Source of the DNA: an uncultured Oscillospiraceae bacterium
Lineage (GTDB): Bacteria; Bacillota; Clostridia; Oscillospirales; Acutalibacteraceae
NCBI GenBank assembly: GCA_902489595.1
Contig: CABUAS010000001.1
Coordinates: 7,894 to 71,893, forward strand
DNA: 64,000 bases
Reading direction: 5' to 3'
The notes under the pieces are model-generated. The model worked only from the letters and a program-made list of their open reading frames with translations. It was not told where the DNA came from and made no database searches. Position 1 is the stretch's first letter. The number at the start of each line of letters is the position of its first letter. Below, piece after piece: positions 1-9,373 of the stretch. Both the position numbers and the translations under genes were made by a program.

Positions 1-1297
1 CCCAGTCTTCCTTTGCGCCCATTGAATCCTCGGGCTGTGTTGAAAGTTCAATATGATATTCAAATCCGAATGTACTGTAAACCTTATCAATCAGACTTAC
101 TACACCCTTGATTTCATCTTTAATCTGCTCACGTGTCATAAATATATGAGCATCATCCTGTGTAAAGCAGCGAACACGCATAAGACCGTGAAGTGCGCCT
201 GAAAGTTCGTGTCTGTGTACCAAACCGAGTTCGCCCATTCTTAAAGGAAGTTCCTTGTATGAGTGCATTTTTGTTTTATAAACAAGAATGCCGCCCGGGC
301 AGTTCATAGGCTTAACTGCAAAATCAGTATCATCAATTACTGTAGTATACATATTTTCTTTATAATGATCCCAGTGACCGCTTCTTTCCCACAAAGCACG
401 GTTGAGCATCATAGGGGACTGAATTTCATCATAGCCTGCGGCACGGTGAATTTCTCTCCAGTAATCAACAAGTGTATTCTTTAAAATCATACCCTTTGGC
501 AGAAAGAACGGAAATCCCGGACCCTCTTCCATAATAGTAAAAAGTTCAAGTTCTTTACCGATTTTTCTGTGGTCACGCTTTTTAGCCTCTTCAAGCATTG
601 TTAAATGCTCTTCAAGCATAGATGCCTTCGGGAATGCAGTACCGTAAACACGGCAGAGCATCTTATTTTTAGCGTCGCCGCGCCAGTATGCGCCTGTGCA
701 GTTTGTAAGTTTGAAAGCCTTAACAACTTTCATATCCATAAGGTGAGGACCTGCGCAGAGTTCCGTAAATTCACCCTGCTTATAAAAACTTATCGGCTCG
801 CCTTTTTCAGCGTGTTCATTAATGAGTTCAACCTTGTACGGCTCATTCTTTTCTTCCATTAACTTAATCGCATCGATAGGCTCGAGTTCAAATTTTTCAA
901 TCTCAAATCCTTCCTTGACAATCGCTTTCATTTCTTTTTCAATTTTCTCCAAATCTTCGGGCGAAAACGGCTTTTCAGCATCAAAATCATAATAAAATCC
1001 ATCGTCAATGGCAGGACCGATAGTAAGTTTCACATCGGGGTAAAGCCTTTTAACAGCCTGTGCCATAATGTGAGAGGCGGTGTGGTTGAAAGTTTTTCTG
1101 CCGTCTTTATCATCAAATGTCAGCACCTCAAAATCGCAGTCGCAGTCAACAACCGTTCTTAAATCTTTAACCTCTCCATTGATCCTACAGGAGCAGGCAT
1201 TTCTGTAAAGACCCATTGAAATTTCTTTTGTAATGTCAGCCGCCGTAAGCGGTGATGAAAATTCCTTAACAGAGCCGTCTTTTAATGTAACTTTCAT
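1..1297 (-). CDS. thrS: Threonyl-tRNA synthetase, N-terminal 432 codons (cut by window edge)
   Basis: Class II aminoacyl-tRNA synthetase that charges tRNA-Thr in the cytoplasm. Translating the minus strand from the ATG at 1297 gives a TGS-like domain (residues 1-62), then the second additional (editing) domain with the FNHTASH motif (H72 and H76 of the HxxxH pair), then the catalytic core with MNCPGG, whose Cys is a zinc ligand in this family. The frame is open to base 1, so the catalytic C-terminus and anticodon-binding domain lie outside the window. The start is supported by AGGAGAG about 6 nt upstream. A T-box leader precedes it, as expected for a synthetase gene in Firmicutes. Confidence 0.95.
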   Translation of the reverse strand, partial: MKVTLKDGSVKEFSSPLTAADITKEISMGLYRNACSCRINGEVKDLRTVVDCDCDFEVLTFDDKDGRKTFNHTASHIMAQAVKRLYPDVKLTIGPAIDDGFYYDFDAEKPFSPEDLEKIEKEMKAIVKEGFEIEKFELEPIDAIKLMEEKNEPYKVELINEHAEKGEPISFYKQGEFTELCAGPHLMDMKVVKAFKLTNCTGAYWRGDAKNKMLCRVYGTAFPKASMLEEHLTMLEEAKKRDHRKIGKELELFTIMEEGPGFPFFLPKGMILKNTLVDYWREIHRAAGYDEIQSPMMLNRALWERSGHWDHYKENMYTTVIDDTDFAVKPMNCPGGILVYKTKMHSYKELPLRMGELGLVHRHELSGALHGLMRVRCFTQDDAHIFMTREQIKDEIKGVVSLIDKVYSTFGFEYHIELSTQPEDSMGAKEDW

Positions 1298-1321
1298 AAC
1301 TATCTCTCCTTAAAATAAAAA

Positions 1322-1541
1322 ATAACACCCTGCGATAAACACAGGGTGAATAAATATCCACGGTTCCACCTGAATTGCGCACAAAAATGCGCCTCTCTGT
1401 GCCTTATAACGCAGGCAAAACGGCCGTTATTAGCGGCTCTCGGGGGTGGTGGCTTACGACCTTTTAATATGCCGATTTCAGCAGACACGACACTCTCTGA
1501 AATAAAAAACTTCGCAGTCTTGTTCCCGTCAACGATTTATC
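1322..1541 (-). promoter_or_regulatory. T-box leader (tRNA-Thr sensing) of thrS
   Basis: On the minus strand a structured leader of about 220 nt ends in the conserved T-box AGGTGGAACCGTGG (1358-1371). A GC-rich terminator follows (stem CACCCTG/CAGGGTG, 1326-1348) with a T-run, directly ahead of thrS. In this riboswitch class uncharged tRNA pairs with the T-box bulge and stabilises an antiterminator, so synthesis rises when Thr-tRNA is uncharged. An AGAGAG segment typical of the Stem I region is visible near 1490. The Thr specifier codon was not assigned with certainty. Confidence 0.9.
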
Positions 1542-1547
1542 ATATTC

Positions 1548-1575
1548 ATTATAACACCGATTCAACCTTTGTCAA
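1548..1575 (-). promoter_or_regulatory. Promoter of thrS leader
   Basis: Minus-strand TTGACA (1570-1575) and TATAAT (1548-1553) with a 16-bp spacer, a near-consensus vegetative promoter. It places the transcript start close to 1541, which matches the 5' end of the T-box leader. Confidence 0.8.
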
Positions 1576-1652
1576 CAGGTTATTTTTTACACATTTAAAG
1601 CATTATTTTTTTACCGATTTGTAAACTTTAACGATTTTTGAACATTGTAAAC

Positions 1653-1681
1653 TTGACATATACAAGATATAGGTGTATTAT
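1653..1681 (+). promoter_or_regulatory. Promoter of rny
   Basis: TTGACA (1653-1658), 17-bp spacer, TATTAT (1676-1681). It lies 120 bp upstream of rny and is divergent from the thrS promoter. Confidence 0.75.
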
Positions 1682-1801
1682 ATTTTAGTAATTCTAAATA
1701 CTGATTTAGATTTCAAACTTTTTTTAGATTGCATTAAACTGTACCTTTTCTGATGAATTTTTACTTTTAAAAAGAATATTAACAGAAGGAGGTGCTATTG
1801 A

Positions 1802-3358
1802 ATGATGAGTATAGGCGTAGCTATTGCCGTTATTGCTGTTGTTGCCGTAGTTTTCGGCGTAATAGGTTTCTTTGCAGGTTCCGAACACAGAAGAAAAGCG
1901 AACGAAAAAGAAATCGGTTCTGCCACAAGCGAAGCAACAAAAATTATGAACAATGCTTTATCAGAGGCTGAGAAGACTAAAAAAGCAAGCCTTATTGAAG
2001 CAAAAGATGAAATACACAAACTGCGTTCGGATGCGGATAAAGAAATCCGTGAAAGACGAAGTGAAGTTCAGCGCCAGGAAAACAGACTTAATCAGAGAGA
2101 AGAATATCTTGATAAAAGGGCTGATTCCATTGAGGCAAAGAACGAAAATCTCAGCATAAAACAAAAAGAAATTGAAGAAAAATTACTCGAAATTGATAGC
2201 ATCAAGAAAAGCCAGTTTGATATGCTGGAAAAAATATCAGGTTTAACACAGGAACAGGCTAAAGAGCAGCTGCTCAGTTCCCTTTCAGACGAACTTGATA
2301 CTGAAAAAAGCAAAAGAATTATTGAAAATGAGCAGATGATAAAAGATCAGAGCAATATTATTGCCCGTGAAATTATCGGAACTGCCATTCAGCGCTGTGC
2401 CGCTGAACACACAGCCGAAACAACCGTTTGCGTTGTTGCACTGCCGAACGATGAAATGAAAGGCAGAATAATCGGCAGAGAGGGCAGAAACATTCACTCT
2501 CTCGAAACAATAACAGGCGTTGAATTTATTATTGACGATACGCCCGAGGCAATCACGGTAAGTTCATTTGACCCGGTAAGAAGGGAAATTGCACGGCTTA
2601 CACTTGAGCGCCTTATTCAGGACGGCAGAATTCACCCGACAAAGATTGAAGAACTTTACGAAAAATCAAAGCGTGAAGTTGAATACACCATTAAACAAGA
2701 GGGTGAAAAGGCTGTTCTTTCCGCTAACTGCGGTTCAATTCACCCCGAACTTGTTAAACTGCTCGGCAAACTCAAATACCGTACTTCCTACGGTCAGAGC
2801 GTACTGCGCCACAGTCTTGAAGTAAGTTATATTGCAGGTCTTATGGCGGCTGAACTCGGTGCAGATGAAAAGACGGCACGCCGTGCAGGTCTTCTGCACG
2901 ATATAGGCAAGGCTCTTGACCATGAATTCGAAGGCTCACACGTTGCACTCGGCGTTGAATACGCACGCAAGTACAAGGAAAACGAAACTGTTCTAAACGC
3001 CATTCAGGCTCACCACGGCGAAGTAGAATGCAAAACCGTTGTTGCCTGCCTTGTTCAGGCTGCCGACGCTGTTTCTGCATCACGCCCGGGTGCAAGAAGA
3101 GAAAATATTGAAAATTACATCAAACGCTTACAGCAGCTTGAAGAGATTTCAACAAGCTTCAACGGCGTTGAAAAAGCATTTGCACTTCAGGCAGGCCGTG
3201 AAGTAAGAGTTATGGTTAAACCCGAAAAGATTAAGGATGACAGAATGCCTTACATCGCAAGAGAAATTGCGAAAAAAATTGAGGCAGAGATGGAGTATCC
3301 GGGTCAGATTAAAGTCAATATTATCCGTGAATCACGCGCATTTGATGTTGCAAAATAA
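1802..3358 (+). CDS. rny: Ribonuclease Y
   Basis: Membrane-anchored endoribonuclease that starts turnover of many mRNAs in Firmicutes. The 518 residues match the usual length (about 520). Order: one N-terminal transmembrane helix (about 4-25), a long charged coiled coil (about 30-200), a KH RNA-binding domain with GRIIGREGRNIHSLE, and an HD hydrolase domain with the LLHDIGKALDHE metal motif. The start is ATG at 1802 after a strong AAGGAGGT; a second ATG follows immediately. It has its own promoter and a terminator at 3368-3404. Confidence 0.96.
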   Translation: MMSIGVAIAVIAVVAVVFGVIGFFAGSEHRRKANEKEIGSATSEATKIMNNALSEAEKTKKASLIEAKDEIHKLRSDADKEIRERRSEVQRQENRLNQREEYLDKRADSIEAKNENLSIKQKEIEEKLLEIDSIKKSQFDMLEKISGLTQEQAKEQLLSSLSDELDTEKSKRIIENEQMIKDQSNIIAREIIGTAIQRCAAEHTAETTVCVVALPNDEMKGRIIGREGRNIHSLETITGVEFIIDDTPEAITVSSFDPVRREIARLTLERLIQDGRIHPTKIEELYEKSKREVEYTIKQEGEKAVLSANCGSIHPELVKLLGKLKYRTSYGQSVLRHSLEVSYIAGLMAAELGADEKTARRAGLLHDIGKALDHEFEGSHVALGVEYARKYKENETVLNAIQAHHGEVECKTVVACLVQAADAVSASRPGARRENIENYIKRLQQLEEISTSFNGVEKAFALQAGREVRVMVKPEKIKDDRMPYIAREIAKKIEAEMEYPGQIKVNIIRESRAFDVAK

Positions 3359-3367
3359 AACTTTGAT

Positions 3368-3404
3368 AAATGGCAGGATTTTTAACCCCTGCCATTTTTA
3401 ATTC
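3368..3404 (+). terminator. Terminator of rny
   Basis: Inverted repeat AAATGGCAGG/CCTGCCATTT (3368-3397) followed by a T-rich tract, ten bases after the rny stop. Confidence 0.85.
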
Positions 3405-3476
3405 TTTTGGTTCAGAGTAAGGCGGTATGAGTTCACCCCGCCCTGCGAAAATTATAACAAGGAGAAGATAATATTT

Positions 3477-3767
3477 ATGATTAAACACATTGTATGCTTT
3501 AAACTGAAAGACAATTCACCTGAAAAGAAAGAAGAAGCAAAAGCAAGACTGCTTTCAATGAAAGGCAAGGTAGACCTTTTACGGGATATTGAAGTCGGCG
3601 CAGATTTTCTTGGCTCACCAAGGTCTTACGATATTATTTTGCAGGTAACTCTTGACAGCAGAGAGGCACTTGATTTGTATCAGAAAGACGAATACCACTG
3701 CTCCTATGTAAAAACATATATGCACGAAGTTATGGAAAGTTCGGTTGCAGTGGATTATGAAATATAG
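3477..3767 (+). CDS. Dabb (stress-response A/B barrel) domain protein
   Basis: Small protein of 96 residues with the family's opening MIKHIVCFKLKD, a central negatively charged stretch and a C-terminal region ending YVKTYMHEVMESSVAVDYEI. Dabb proteins are small dimeric alpha/beta barrels; the function in bacteria is generally unknown. RBS AAGGAGAAG precedes the ATG. It stands alone between the rny terminator and the hairpin at 3867-3886. Confidence 0.85.
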   Translation: MIKHIVCFKLKDNSPEKKEEAKARLLSMKGKVDLLRDIEVGADFLGSPRSYDIILQVTLDSREALDLYQKDEYHCSYVKTYMHEVMESSVAVDYEI

Positions 3768-3840
3768 TTTAATGATACAATTCGTTTTCTCTTTAATAAA
3801 AGGTGAAACCGCTTACGGTACGTTATGATATTATTATTTC

Positions 3841-3895
3841 CACCTCATAAGTCACCTGCGGTAACAGCTTCCCCTTGAGGGGAAGCCTTTTTTAT
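3841..3895 (+). terminator. Terminator-like hairpin inside a repeat-like intergenic segment
   Basis: Perfect 8-bp stem GCTTCCCC/GGGGAAGC (3867-3886) followed by a run of T. The wider segment (3800-3895) contains partly matching motifs (GGTGAAACCGCTTAC and CACCTGCGGTAAC). From memory it looks like the dispersed intergenic elements common in this bacterial group, but no second copy is present in the window. Confidence 0.6.
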
Positions 3896-3966
3896 TTTCC
3901 GTCAAAATACACAATTTATGAGCATTTTTTTCTATATGTGAAATGTTCTTTTTACTGATAATTCCA

Positions 3967-3995
3967 TTGACGGAACATCGGTATTATGGTATGAT
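3967..3995 (+). promoter_or_regulatory. Promoter of the polysaccharide locus
   Basis: TTGACG (3967-3972), 17-bp spacer, TATGAT (3990-3995), about 65 bp before the first gene. No comparable promoter or terminator was noticed in the tight junctions up to 23.99 kb, so the 18 genes may form one long operon. Confidence 0.75.
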
Positions 3996-4061
3996 ATTAT
4001 TATATATTTAAGTAAGTATATTATAATTAAGAATTGTAAGAAATTACAGGAGGAATAAGTG

Positions 4062-4841
4062 ATGGATAATGAAAAAGAAATAGACATTGACTTAGGGAAA
4101 ATATTTTTTATGATGAAAAAAAGGATAATTTACATTATCCTTGCAACAATGATATGTGCGATTGTTTCAGGCTGTGTTACAGAGTTCTTTATCACGCCTA
4201 AATACACAACATCATGCTCTATGCTCGCATCTAACAAAGCAAGCATAAACGGTATAAATACACAAAATCCGAATGATATTACTGCATCGCAGCAGCTTGT
4301 AAAAACCTACATTTTTGTACTTACAAGTGATTCTGTGCTGGAAGAAGTAATTAAAGCGCTTGACCTTGATATAACCACAAATCAGCTGAAAGGTATGATT
4401 ACCTGCTCACAGCACGAGGAAACGCAGGGTTTCCGTGTTTATGTAACGAGCAACGACCCCGTTCTTTCGGCAAACATCTGCAACGCCATTGCCGATGTTG
4501 CACCCGACCATGTTGTTGACAAAATCAAAACAGGTACAATTTCAATAATCGACTATGCAAAAGTACCGTCTGCACCGTCGTCACCAAACCTTAAAAAGAA
4601 TATTGTCATCGGCGCTGCAATCGGATTTCTTGTATCATTCATAGGTTTCTTCGGCTATGAACTGTTTGACACAACAATTACAAGTGAAAAAGATATTGAA
4701 CGCGAATTTGATATTCCGCTGCTCGGCTCAATACCGAAACTTATTCCTGCCATGGAAAAAGAAACAGCGGCAAATGCCTTGGAAGATAAAACGGCAAAAA
4801 CCAAAAAGCAAAAAAGATTTTCAAAGAAAGGAGATAAATAA
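4062..4841 (+). CDS. Wzz/CapA-type chain-length regulator and tyrosine kinase activator
   Basis: Polysaccharide co-polymerase subunit of the Gram-positive CapA/YveK/CpsC type; it sets polymer length and activates the partner kinase. About 259 residues: cytoplasmic N-terminus, transmembrane helix near 20-42, extracytoplasmic Wzz domain, proline-containing segment (PSAPSSPNL) before a second transmembrane helix near 178-200, and a short basic C-terminal tail that contacts the kinase in this family. GTG at 4059 immediately precedes this ATG; the ATG has better spacing (8 nt) from AGGAGG. It is the first gene of the locus, directly before the kinase. Confidence 0.9.
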   Translation: MDNEKEIDIDLGKIFFMMKKRIIYIILATMICAIVSGCVTEFFITPKYTTSCSMLASNKASINGINTQNPNDITASQQLVKTYIFVLTSDSVLEEVIKALDLDITTNQLKGMITCSQHEETQGFRVYVTSNDPVLSANICNAIADVAPDHVVDKIKTGTISIIDYAKVPSAPSSPNLKKNIVIGAAIGFLVSFIGFFGYELFDTTITSEKDIEREFDIPLLGSIPKLIPAMEKETAANALEDKTAKTKKQKRFSKKGDK

Positions 4842-4843
4842 TT

Positions 4844-5629
4844 ATGGCACTCTTCAACAGAAAGAAAAAGTCGGAACTTAACACAGGCACGGTCTTTTCA
4901 AGAGAAGACCCTAAAAAGATGCTCTGCGCAGAATCTCCTTTCGTTGTAAAGGAAGCATATTCCTCTATCAGAACAAATCTTATGTTCACCCAGCAGGGCG
5001 AAGCGTGCCCCATTTTCGTTGTAACAAGCCCCACGGCAAACAACGGTAAAACAATCAACAGTATCAACCTTGCAATTTCATTTGCACAGATGGGCAAAAG
5101 AACCCTGCTGATTGACGCTGATATGAGAAACCCCACTATTCACAGAATGTTTTCCATTCCGGTTAAAAACGGCCTTTCCGAAATTCTTGCAGGACTTACC
5201 GACAATATTACCGTTTCAAAAACAGAAATCGAAAATCTTTCCATTTTAACATCAGGCAAAATTCCGCCGAACCCCACGGAACTTCTTGCCTCTCCGAGAA
5301 TGGATAAATTACTGAGTTTCGTTAAAGAACATTACGACTGCGTATTTATTGACACTCCGCCCGTAAACCTTGTTACAGACGCTACGGTTTTTGCACAGAA
5401 ATCAACAGGCTATGTGCTGATTGTAAAAGCAAATATCAGCGACACTACCGACATTAAAACCGCACTTTCAAACATCAAGGGTATTGACGGCAATGTACTC
5501 GGCATTATTCTTAACGATATTTCGTCAAGCAGACACAAGTATTATTCATATTACAGAAAATATGATTACAAGTATAAATACAGTTACGGATACGGCTATG
5601 GCTACGGATACGGCCACAGAGCAAAATAA
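4844..5629 (+). CDS. BY-kinase (CpsD/YveL-type tyrosine autokinase)
   Basis: Bacterial tyrosine kinase controlling polymer assembly together with the preceding membrane subunit. 261 residues with Walker A (SPTANNGKT, about 62-70), Walker A' (LLIDADMRNP) and Walker B (CVFIDTPP). The C-terminal 30 residues are very tyrosine-rich, with alternating Tyr-Lys, Tyr-Ser and Tyr-Gly; this is the autophosphorylation cluster. RBS AAAGGAG. The split of membrane activator and kinase into two adjacent genes is the usual Firmicutes arrangement. No cognate PHP-type phosphatase (CpsB/YwqE) lies in the locus. Confidence 0.93.
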   Translation: MALFNRKKKSELNTGTVFSREDPKKMLCAESPFVVKEAYSSIRTNLMFTQQGEACPIFVVTSPTANNGKTINSINLAISFAQMGKRTLLIDADMRNPTIHRMFSIPVKNGLSEILAGLTDNITVSKTEIENLSILTSGKIPPNPTELLASPRMDKLLSFVKEHYDCVFIDTPPVNLVTDATVFAQKSTGYVLIVKANISDTTDIKTALSNIKGIDGNVLGIILNDISSSRHKYYSYYRKYDYKYKYSYGYGYGYGYGHRAK

Positions 5630-5667
5630 CGGATTAAAATTTTCACTCTCACAGCGCAGGTGATTTT

Positions 5668-7176
5668 ATGAACAAACGCAGCAGAATTCAGTTTGTGTTT
5701 GAATATATAACAGATATGTGTGCACTTTTTTTTGCAGGCATATCATCATATGAAATAAGCCTTTCAATCGGCAAAATGCCTGATGTAACGGCAGATGATA
5801 AACTCGCATATTTATTTCTTTCGTGGATTTCGTTCACGGTTATATACCTTGGCTTTGCCTCGTCAATGAATCTTACAAAAAGAGGCAGAGCAATGGAAAC
5901 ACTGTATGTTTTAAGAAATACTCTGCTTACATTTATGTCTATAGCGGTTTTACTGCTGCTTACAAAAAACACTTTGATTCAGTCAAGATATTTCTTTATT
6001 ATATCAACAGTGCTGTACTTCCTGCTTTCATCGGCCGGCAGATATGTTTTAAAACGAATTCTTATCTACAAATTTGCAAGTTCAAAAATAGCAACGCTTA
6101 CGGGCGTTATCACAATCAGCGAACGGGCAGAAGAATTTTTACAGAGTTTTGAAAACAGCTGGGATAAAAAAATTGTCGGCATCGCAATTCTTGACGCTGT
6201 TGAAGAAAACGGTGTTTTTAAATACTATCGGCCCGAGAAGGAAATCAGCGAAAACGGAAATGTGATTGTAAAATATTCTGAAAAACTTGAAACCGTCAGG
6301 GAAATTGCAGGCGTGCCCGTTGTTGCAAACAAAGACAATTTTATCAAATGGATAAGAAGTTCATCGCTTGACGAAATTTTTATAAACGCCCCTGCTGAAA
6401 CTTTTTCAAGGTTTGAAGGCTTTATTGAAGAAATCGAAAGTATGGGAATAACGGTTCACATCAACATTCCCGTTATTGAAAAAATTGTTGACGCAAGTGA
6501 CTTTGACAATCTGAAATGCGAAATGTTTGCAGGCAAAGCAATGGCAACATTTACGGCAAAAGAAATGAGCTTTGCAGCAATTATTTTCAAAAGAATTTTT
6601 GATGTTATCATTTCATTTTTTGGCTGTCTTATTTCTCTGCCGATTATCCTTATCACGGCAATTCCGCTTCTTATTGAATCAAAAGGGCCGCTTATTTTCA
6701 AACAGCCCCGTGTTGGTAAAAACGGCAGAATCTTTTACATATACAAACTGCGTTCAATGTATGCAGACGCTGAAGAACGCAAAAAAGAACTGATAGATAA
6801 AAACGAAATGGACGGTCTTATGTTCAAAATGAGCGAAGACCCGAGAATTACAAAAGTAGGCAAATTCATCAGAAAAACAAGTATTGACGAACTGCCGCAG
6901 TTTTTCAATGTGCTTAAAGGCGATATGAGCCTTATAGGCACAAGGCCGCCGACAGTTGACGAATTTGAGCAGTATCAGAGCCACCACAAACGCCGGCTTT
7001 CAATCAAACCCGGAATTACGGGAATGTGGCAGGTAAGCGGCAGATCTGACATTCAGGATTTTGAAGAAATCGTAAAACTTGACTGCGAATATATTGACAA
7101 CTGGTCGCCTGTGCTTGATATAAAAATACTTTTCAAAACAGTTAAAGTTGTTTTTAAGGGCAGCGGCGCAAAATAA
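5668..7176 (+). CDS. Polyprenyl-phosphate sugar-1-phosphate transferase (initiating transferase)
   Basis: Starts repeat-unit synthesis by moving a sugar-1-phosphate to undecaprenyl phosphate at the membrane (WbaP/CpsE type). 502 residues: four to five N-terminal transmembrane helices (to about 125), a nucleotide-binding-like middle region (about 130-290), a further membrane segment near 305-335, and the catalytic domain with RVGKNGRIFYIYKLRSM, DELPQFFNVLKGDMSLIGTRP and PGITGMWQVSGRSD. This long form contrasts with the 205-residue catalytic-only enzyme at 63170. Confidence 0.93.
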   Translation: MNKRSRIQFVFEYITDMCALFFAGISSYEISLSIGKMPDVTADDKLAYLFLSWISFTVIYLGFASSMNLTKRGRAMETLYVLRNTLLTFMSIAVLLLLTKNTLIQSRYFFIISTVLYFLLSSAGRYVLKRILIYKFASSKIATLTGVITISERAEEFLQSFENSWDKKIVGIAILDAVEENGVFKYYRPEKEISENGNVIVKYSEKLETVREIAGVPVVANKDNFIKWIRSSSLDEIFINAPAETFSRFEGFIEEIESMGITVHINIPVIEKIVDASDFDNLKCEMFAGKAMATFTAKEMSFAAIIFKRIFDVIISFFGCLISLPIILITAIPLLIESKGPLIFKQPRVGKNGRIFYIYKLRSMYADAEERKKELIDKNEMDGLMFKMSEDPRITKVGKFIRKTSIDELPQFFNVLKGDMSLIGTRPPTVDEFEQYQSHHKRRLSIKPGITGMWQVSGRSDIQDFEEIVKLDCEYIDNWSPVLDIKILFKTVKVVFKGSGAK

Positions 7177-7215
7177 TTCAAAAATGCAAAAAATTTAAAA
7201 ATAAGGCAAAAAAAT

Positions 7216-8331
7216 ATGAAAATTGCAATGATTGGGCATAAAAGAATACCGTCACGCGAAGGCGGAATAGAAATTGTTGTAACCGAACTTGCATCAAGAA
7301 TGGCCGCGCTCGGCAACAGCGTTACCGCCTACAACAGGTCGGGTTCTCATGTTTCGGGCAGTCAGTTTTCGACGGCAGAAAAATTAAAAGAATATAACGG
7401 CGTAAAAATCATTACAGTACCGACGCCGAAAAGCAGCAAATTAAACGCAATCGTTTACAGTGCACTGGCATCGGTCAGAGCGTCGTTTTCAAGATACGAT
7501 GTTGTCCATTTTCACGCCGAAGGTCCTGCCGCAATGTGCTTTTTGCCGAAACTGCTTGGCAAAAAAATTGTTGTTACAATCCACGGGCTTGACTGGCAGC
7601 GTTCCAAATGGGGCGGCTTTGCCACGAAATTCCTTTTGTTCGGTGAAAAAACAGCAGTAAAATATGCCGATGAAATTATTGTGCTTTCAAAATCGGCTCA
7701 AAATTATTTTCTTGAAAAATACGGCAGAGAAACAGTATTTATTCCAAACGGAATTACAAAGCCGAAAAAACTTGACGCAAATATAATTACCGAAAAGTTT
7801 TCACTTAAAAAAAATAATTATCTTCTCTATCTCGGCAGAATAGTGCCTGAAAAAGGCATTCACTATCTTATTGAGGCATACAAAAAAACTGATATAAAAA
7901 TGCCGCTCGTTATTGCAGGCGGCTCAAGCCATACGGAAGAATATTTTGCTCAGCTTAAAGACTCAGCAAAAGGCAAAAACATTATCTTCACCGATTTTGC
8001 AGACGGCGATTTGCTGACGGAACTTTACTCAAACGCATATATTTACATTCTTCCGAGCGACCTTGAAGGTATGCCGCTCAGCCTGCTTGAGGCTATGAGT
8101 TTCGGCAACTGCTGTCTTACTTCGGATATTGCAGAATGTACCGAAGTATGCGAAGAAAACGCAGTTTATTTCAAAAAAAGCGATATTGACGATTTAACCG
8201 AAAAATTAAATTATCTTATAAACAATCCAAACGAAGTTCAGAAATACAGGAACATATCGTCGGATTACATAACAGCAAAATACAACTGGAACAAAATCAC
8301 CGAAAAGACCTTGAATTTATATGAAAAATGA
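7216..8331 (+). CDS. Glycosyltransferase family 4, DUF1972-type N-terminus
   Basis: Retaining GT-B glycosyltransferase that adds a sugar to the lipid-linked repeat unit. 371 residues. The N-terminus MKIAMIGHKRIPSREGG is typical of DUF1972 (rhamnosyltransferase-like) enzymes; the C-terminal half has YLGRIVPEKGIHYLIEAY and the E(x7)E nucleotide-sugar signature within LPSDLEGMPLSLLEAMSFG. The donor cannot be read from the sequence. Its end overlaps the next gene by 11 nt. Confidence 0.85.
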   Translation: MKIAMIGHKRIPSREGGIEIVVTELASRMAALGNSVTAYNRSGSHVSGSQFSTAEKLKEYNGVKIITVPTPKSSKLNAIVYSALASVRASFSRYDVVHFHAEGPAAMCFLPKLLGKKIVVTIHGLDWQRSKWGGFATKFLLFGEKTAVKYADEIIVLSKSAQNYFLEKYGRETVFIPNGITKPKKLDANIITEKFSLKKNNYLLYLGRIVPEKGIHYLIEAYKKTDIKMPLVIAGGSSHTEEYFAQLKDSAKGKNIIFTDFADGDLLTELYSNAYIYILPSDLEGMPLSLLEAMSFGNCCLTSDIAECTEVCEENAVYFKKSDIDDLTEKLNYLINNPNEVQKYRNISSDYITAKYNWNKITEKTLNLYEK

Positions 8332-9373
8332 AACCGTTAAAAACAGAATAGTATGGGTAGACAATGTTAAAAATATCGCCTTTATTTTAGTGGCTCTCGG
8401 GCATATGTTTCAGGGGCTTATAAAAGCAGGCGTTATGCAGATAAGCGACGGCTTTATATTTTTTAACACATTTATCTACAATTTTCACATTCTCTTATTT
8501 TTTATATGCAGCGGTTATCTTTATCAGAAAACGGCAGTTGTAAACAACTTAAAAAGTTACGGAAATAATGTGCTGAAAAAAGCGCTGTCACTCGGAATTC
8601 CGTATTTTGTTTTTTCAATAATATCCTATTTTCTGAAAGTCATTTTTTCTGACAGTGTAAATTCACAGGCAGGCGGATTTTTTGAAACACTGTTTGCAAA
8701 TCCTATGCCGCCGTACTGGTTTTTATACACATTATTTATTATTTTCCTTATCATTCCGACTGCAAAAAGCAAAAAATCTGCCGCCGTAATGCTTGGAGTC
8801 AGTACCGCTGTTTTTATTGCGGTTACTTCAACGATTGATTTTGCACCTCAGTCAGAATTTTATGTGCAGTTTGTTTATAAAACTGCGCTTTACCTTGTAT
8901 GGTTTGTGCTCGGAATTCTGCTTGCAGAAGTTAAACTTGAAAAAATCTTTTCTCCTTTCTGGATAATATCGCTTATTATTGCAGGCATTGCCACTTATTT
9001 CAGCATAGGCGCAAAAATGCAGGAGGAATATTTTGTAAAATACCCTATTGGCGTTCTTGCCTGCTTCGGCGTTATCGGCACAGTCGGCTGGCTGTTCAGA
9101 AAAAATATACAGCCACGTTTTCTGGAGTTCCTTTCAAAATACTCCATGTCGGTATTTCTTATGCACACAATTTTCTCGGCAGGTCTGCGTGCCGTACTTT
9201 TAAAATTAAACGTCACAAATTCGGCGCTGCACATAATTGCAGGCGTCATAGCATCATTTGTACTGCCTGTTATTGCACAGATTATTATGGAAAAACTGCA
9301 TCTTGATTTTGTAATTTATCCTTTAAAATACATAAAACTCGGCAAAAAAACACAGAAGAAGGAAAACAAATGA
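8321..9373 (+). CDS. Acyltransferase 3 family membrane protein (first of three)
   Basis: Predicted O-acetyl- or other acyltransferase that decorates the polysaccharide. 350 residues with about ten hydrophobic segments; the first helix carries the family signature (RIVWVDNVKNIAFILVALGH, with catalytic His at its end), followed by HILLFFICSGYLY. It overlaps the preceding glycosyltransferase by 11 nt and the next gene by 4 nt (ATGA), which indicates translational coupling. Substrate and acyl group are unknown. Confidence 0.85.
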   Translation: MKNETVKNRIVWVDNVKNIAFILVALGHMFQGLIKAGVMQISDGFIFFNTFIYNFHILLFFICSGYLYQKTAVVNNLKSYGNNVLKKALSLGIPYFVFSIISYFLKVIFSDSVNSQAGGFFETLFANPMPPYWFLYTLFIIFLIIPTAKSKKSAAVMLGVSTAVFIAVTSTIDFAPQSEFYVQFVYKTALYLVWFVLGILLAEVKLEKIFSPFWIISLIIAGIATYFSIGAKMQEEYFVKYPIGVLACFGVIGTVGWLFRKNIQPRFLEFLSKYSMSVFLMHTIFSAGLRAVLLKLNVTNSALHIIAGVIASFVLPVIAQIIMEKLHLDFVIYPLKYIKLGKKTQKKENK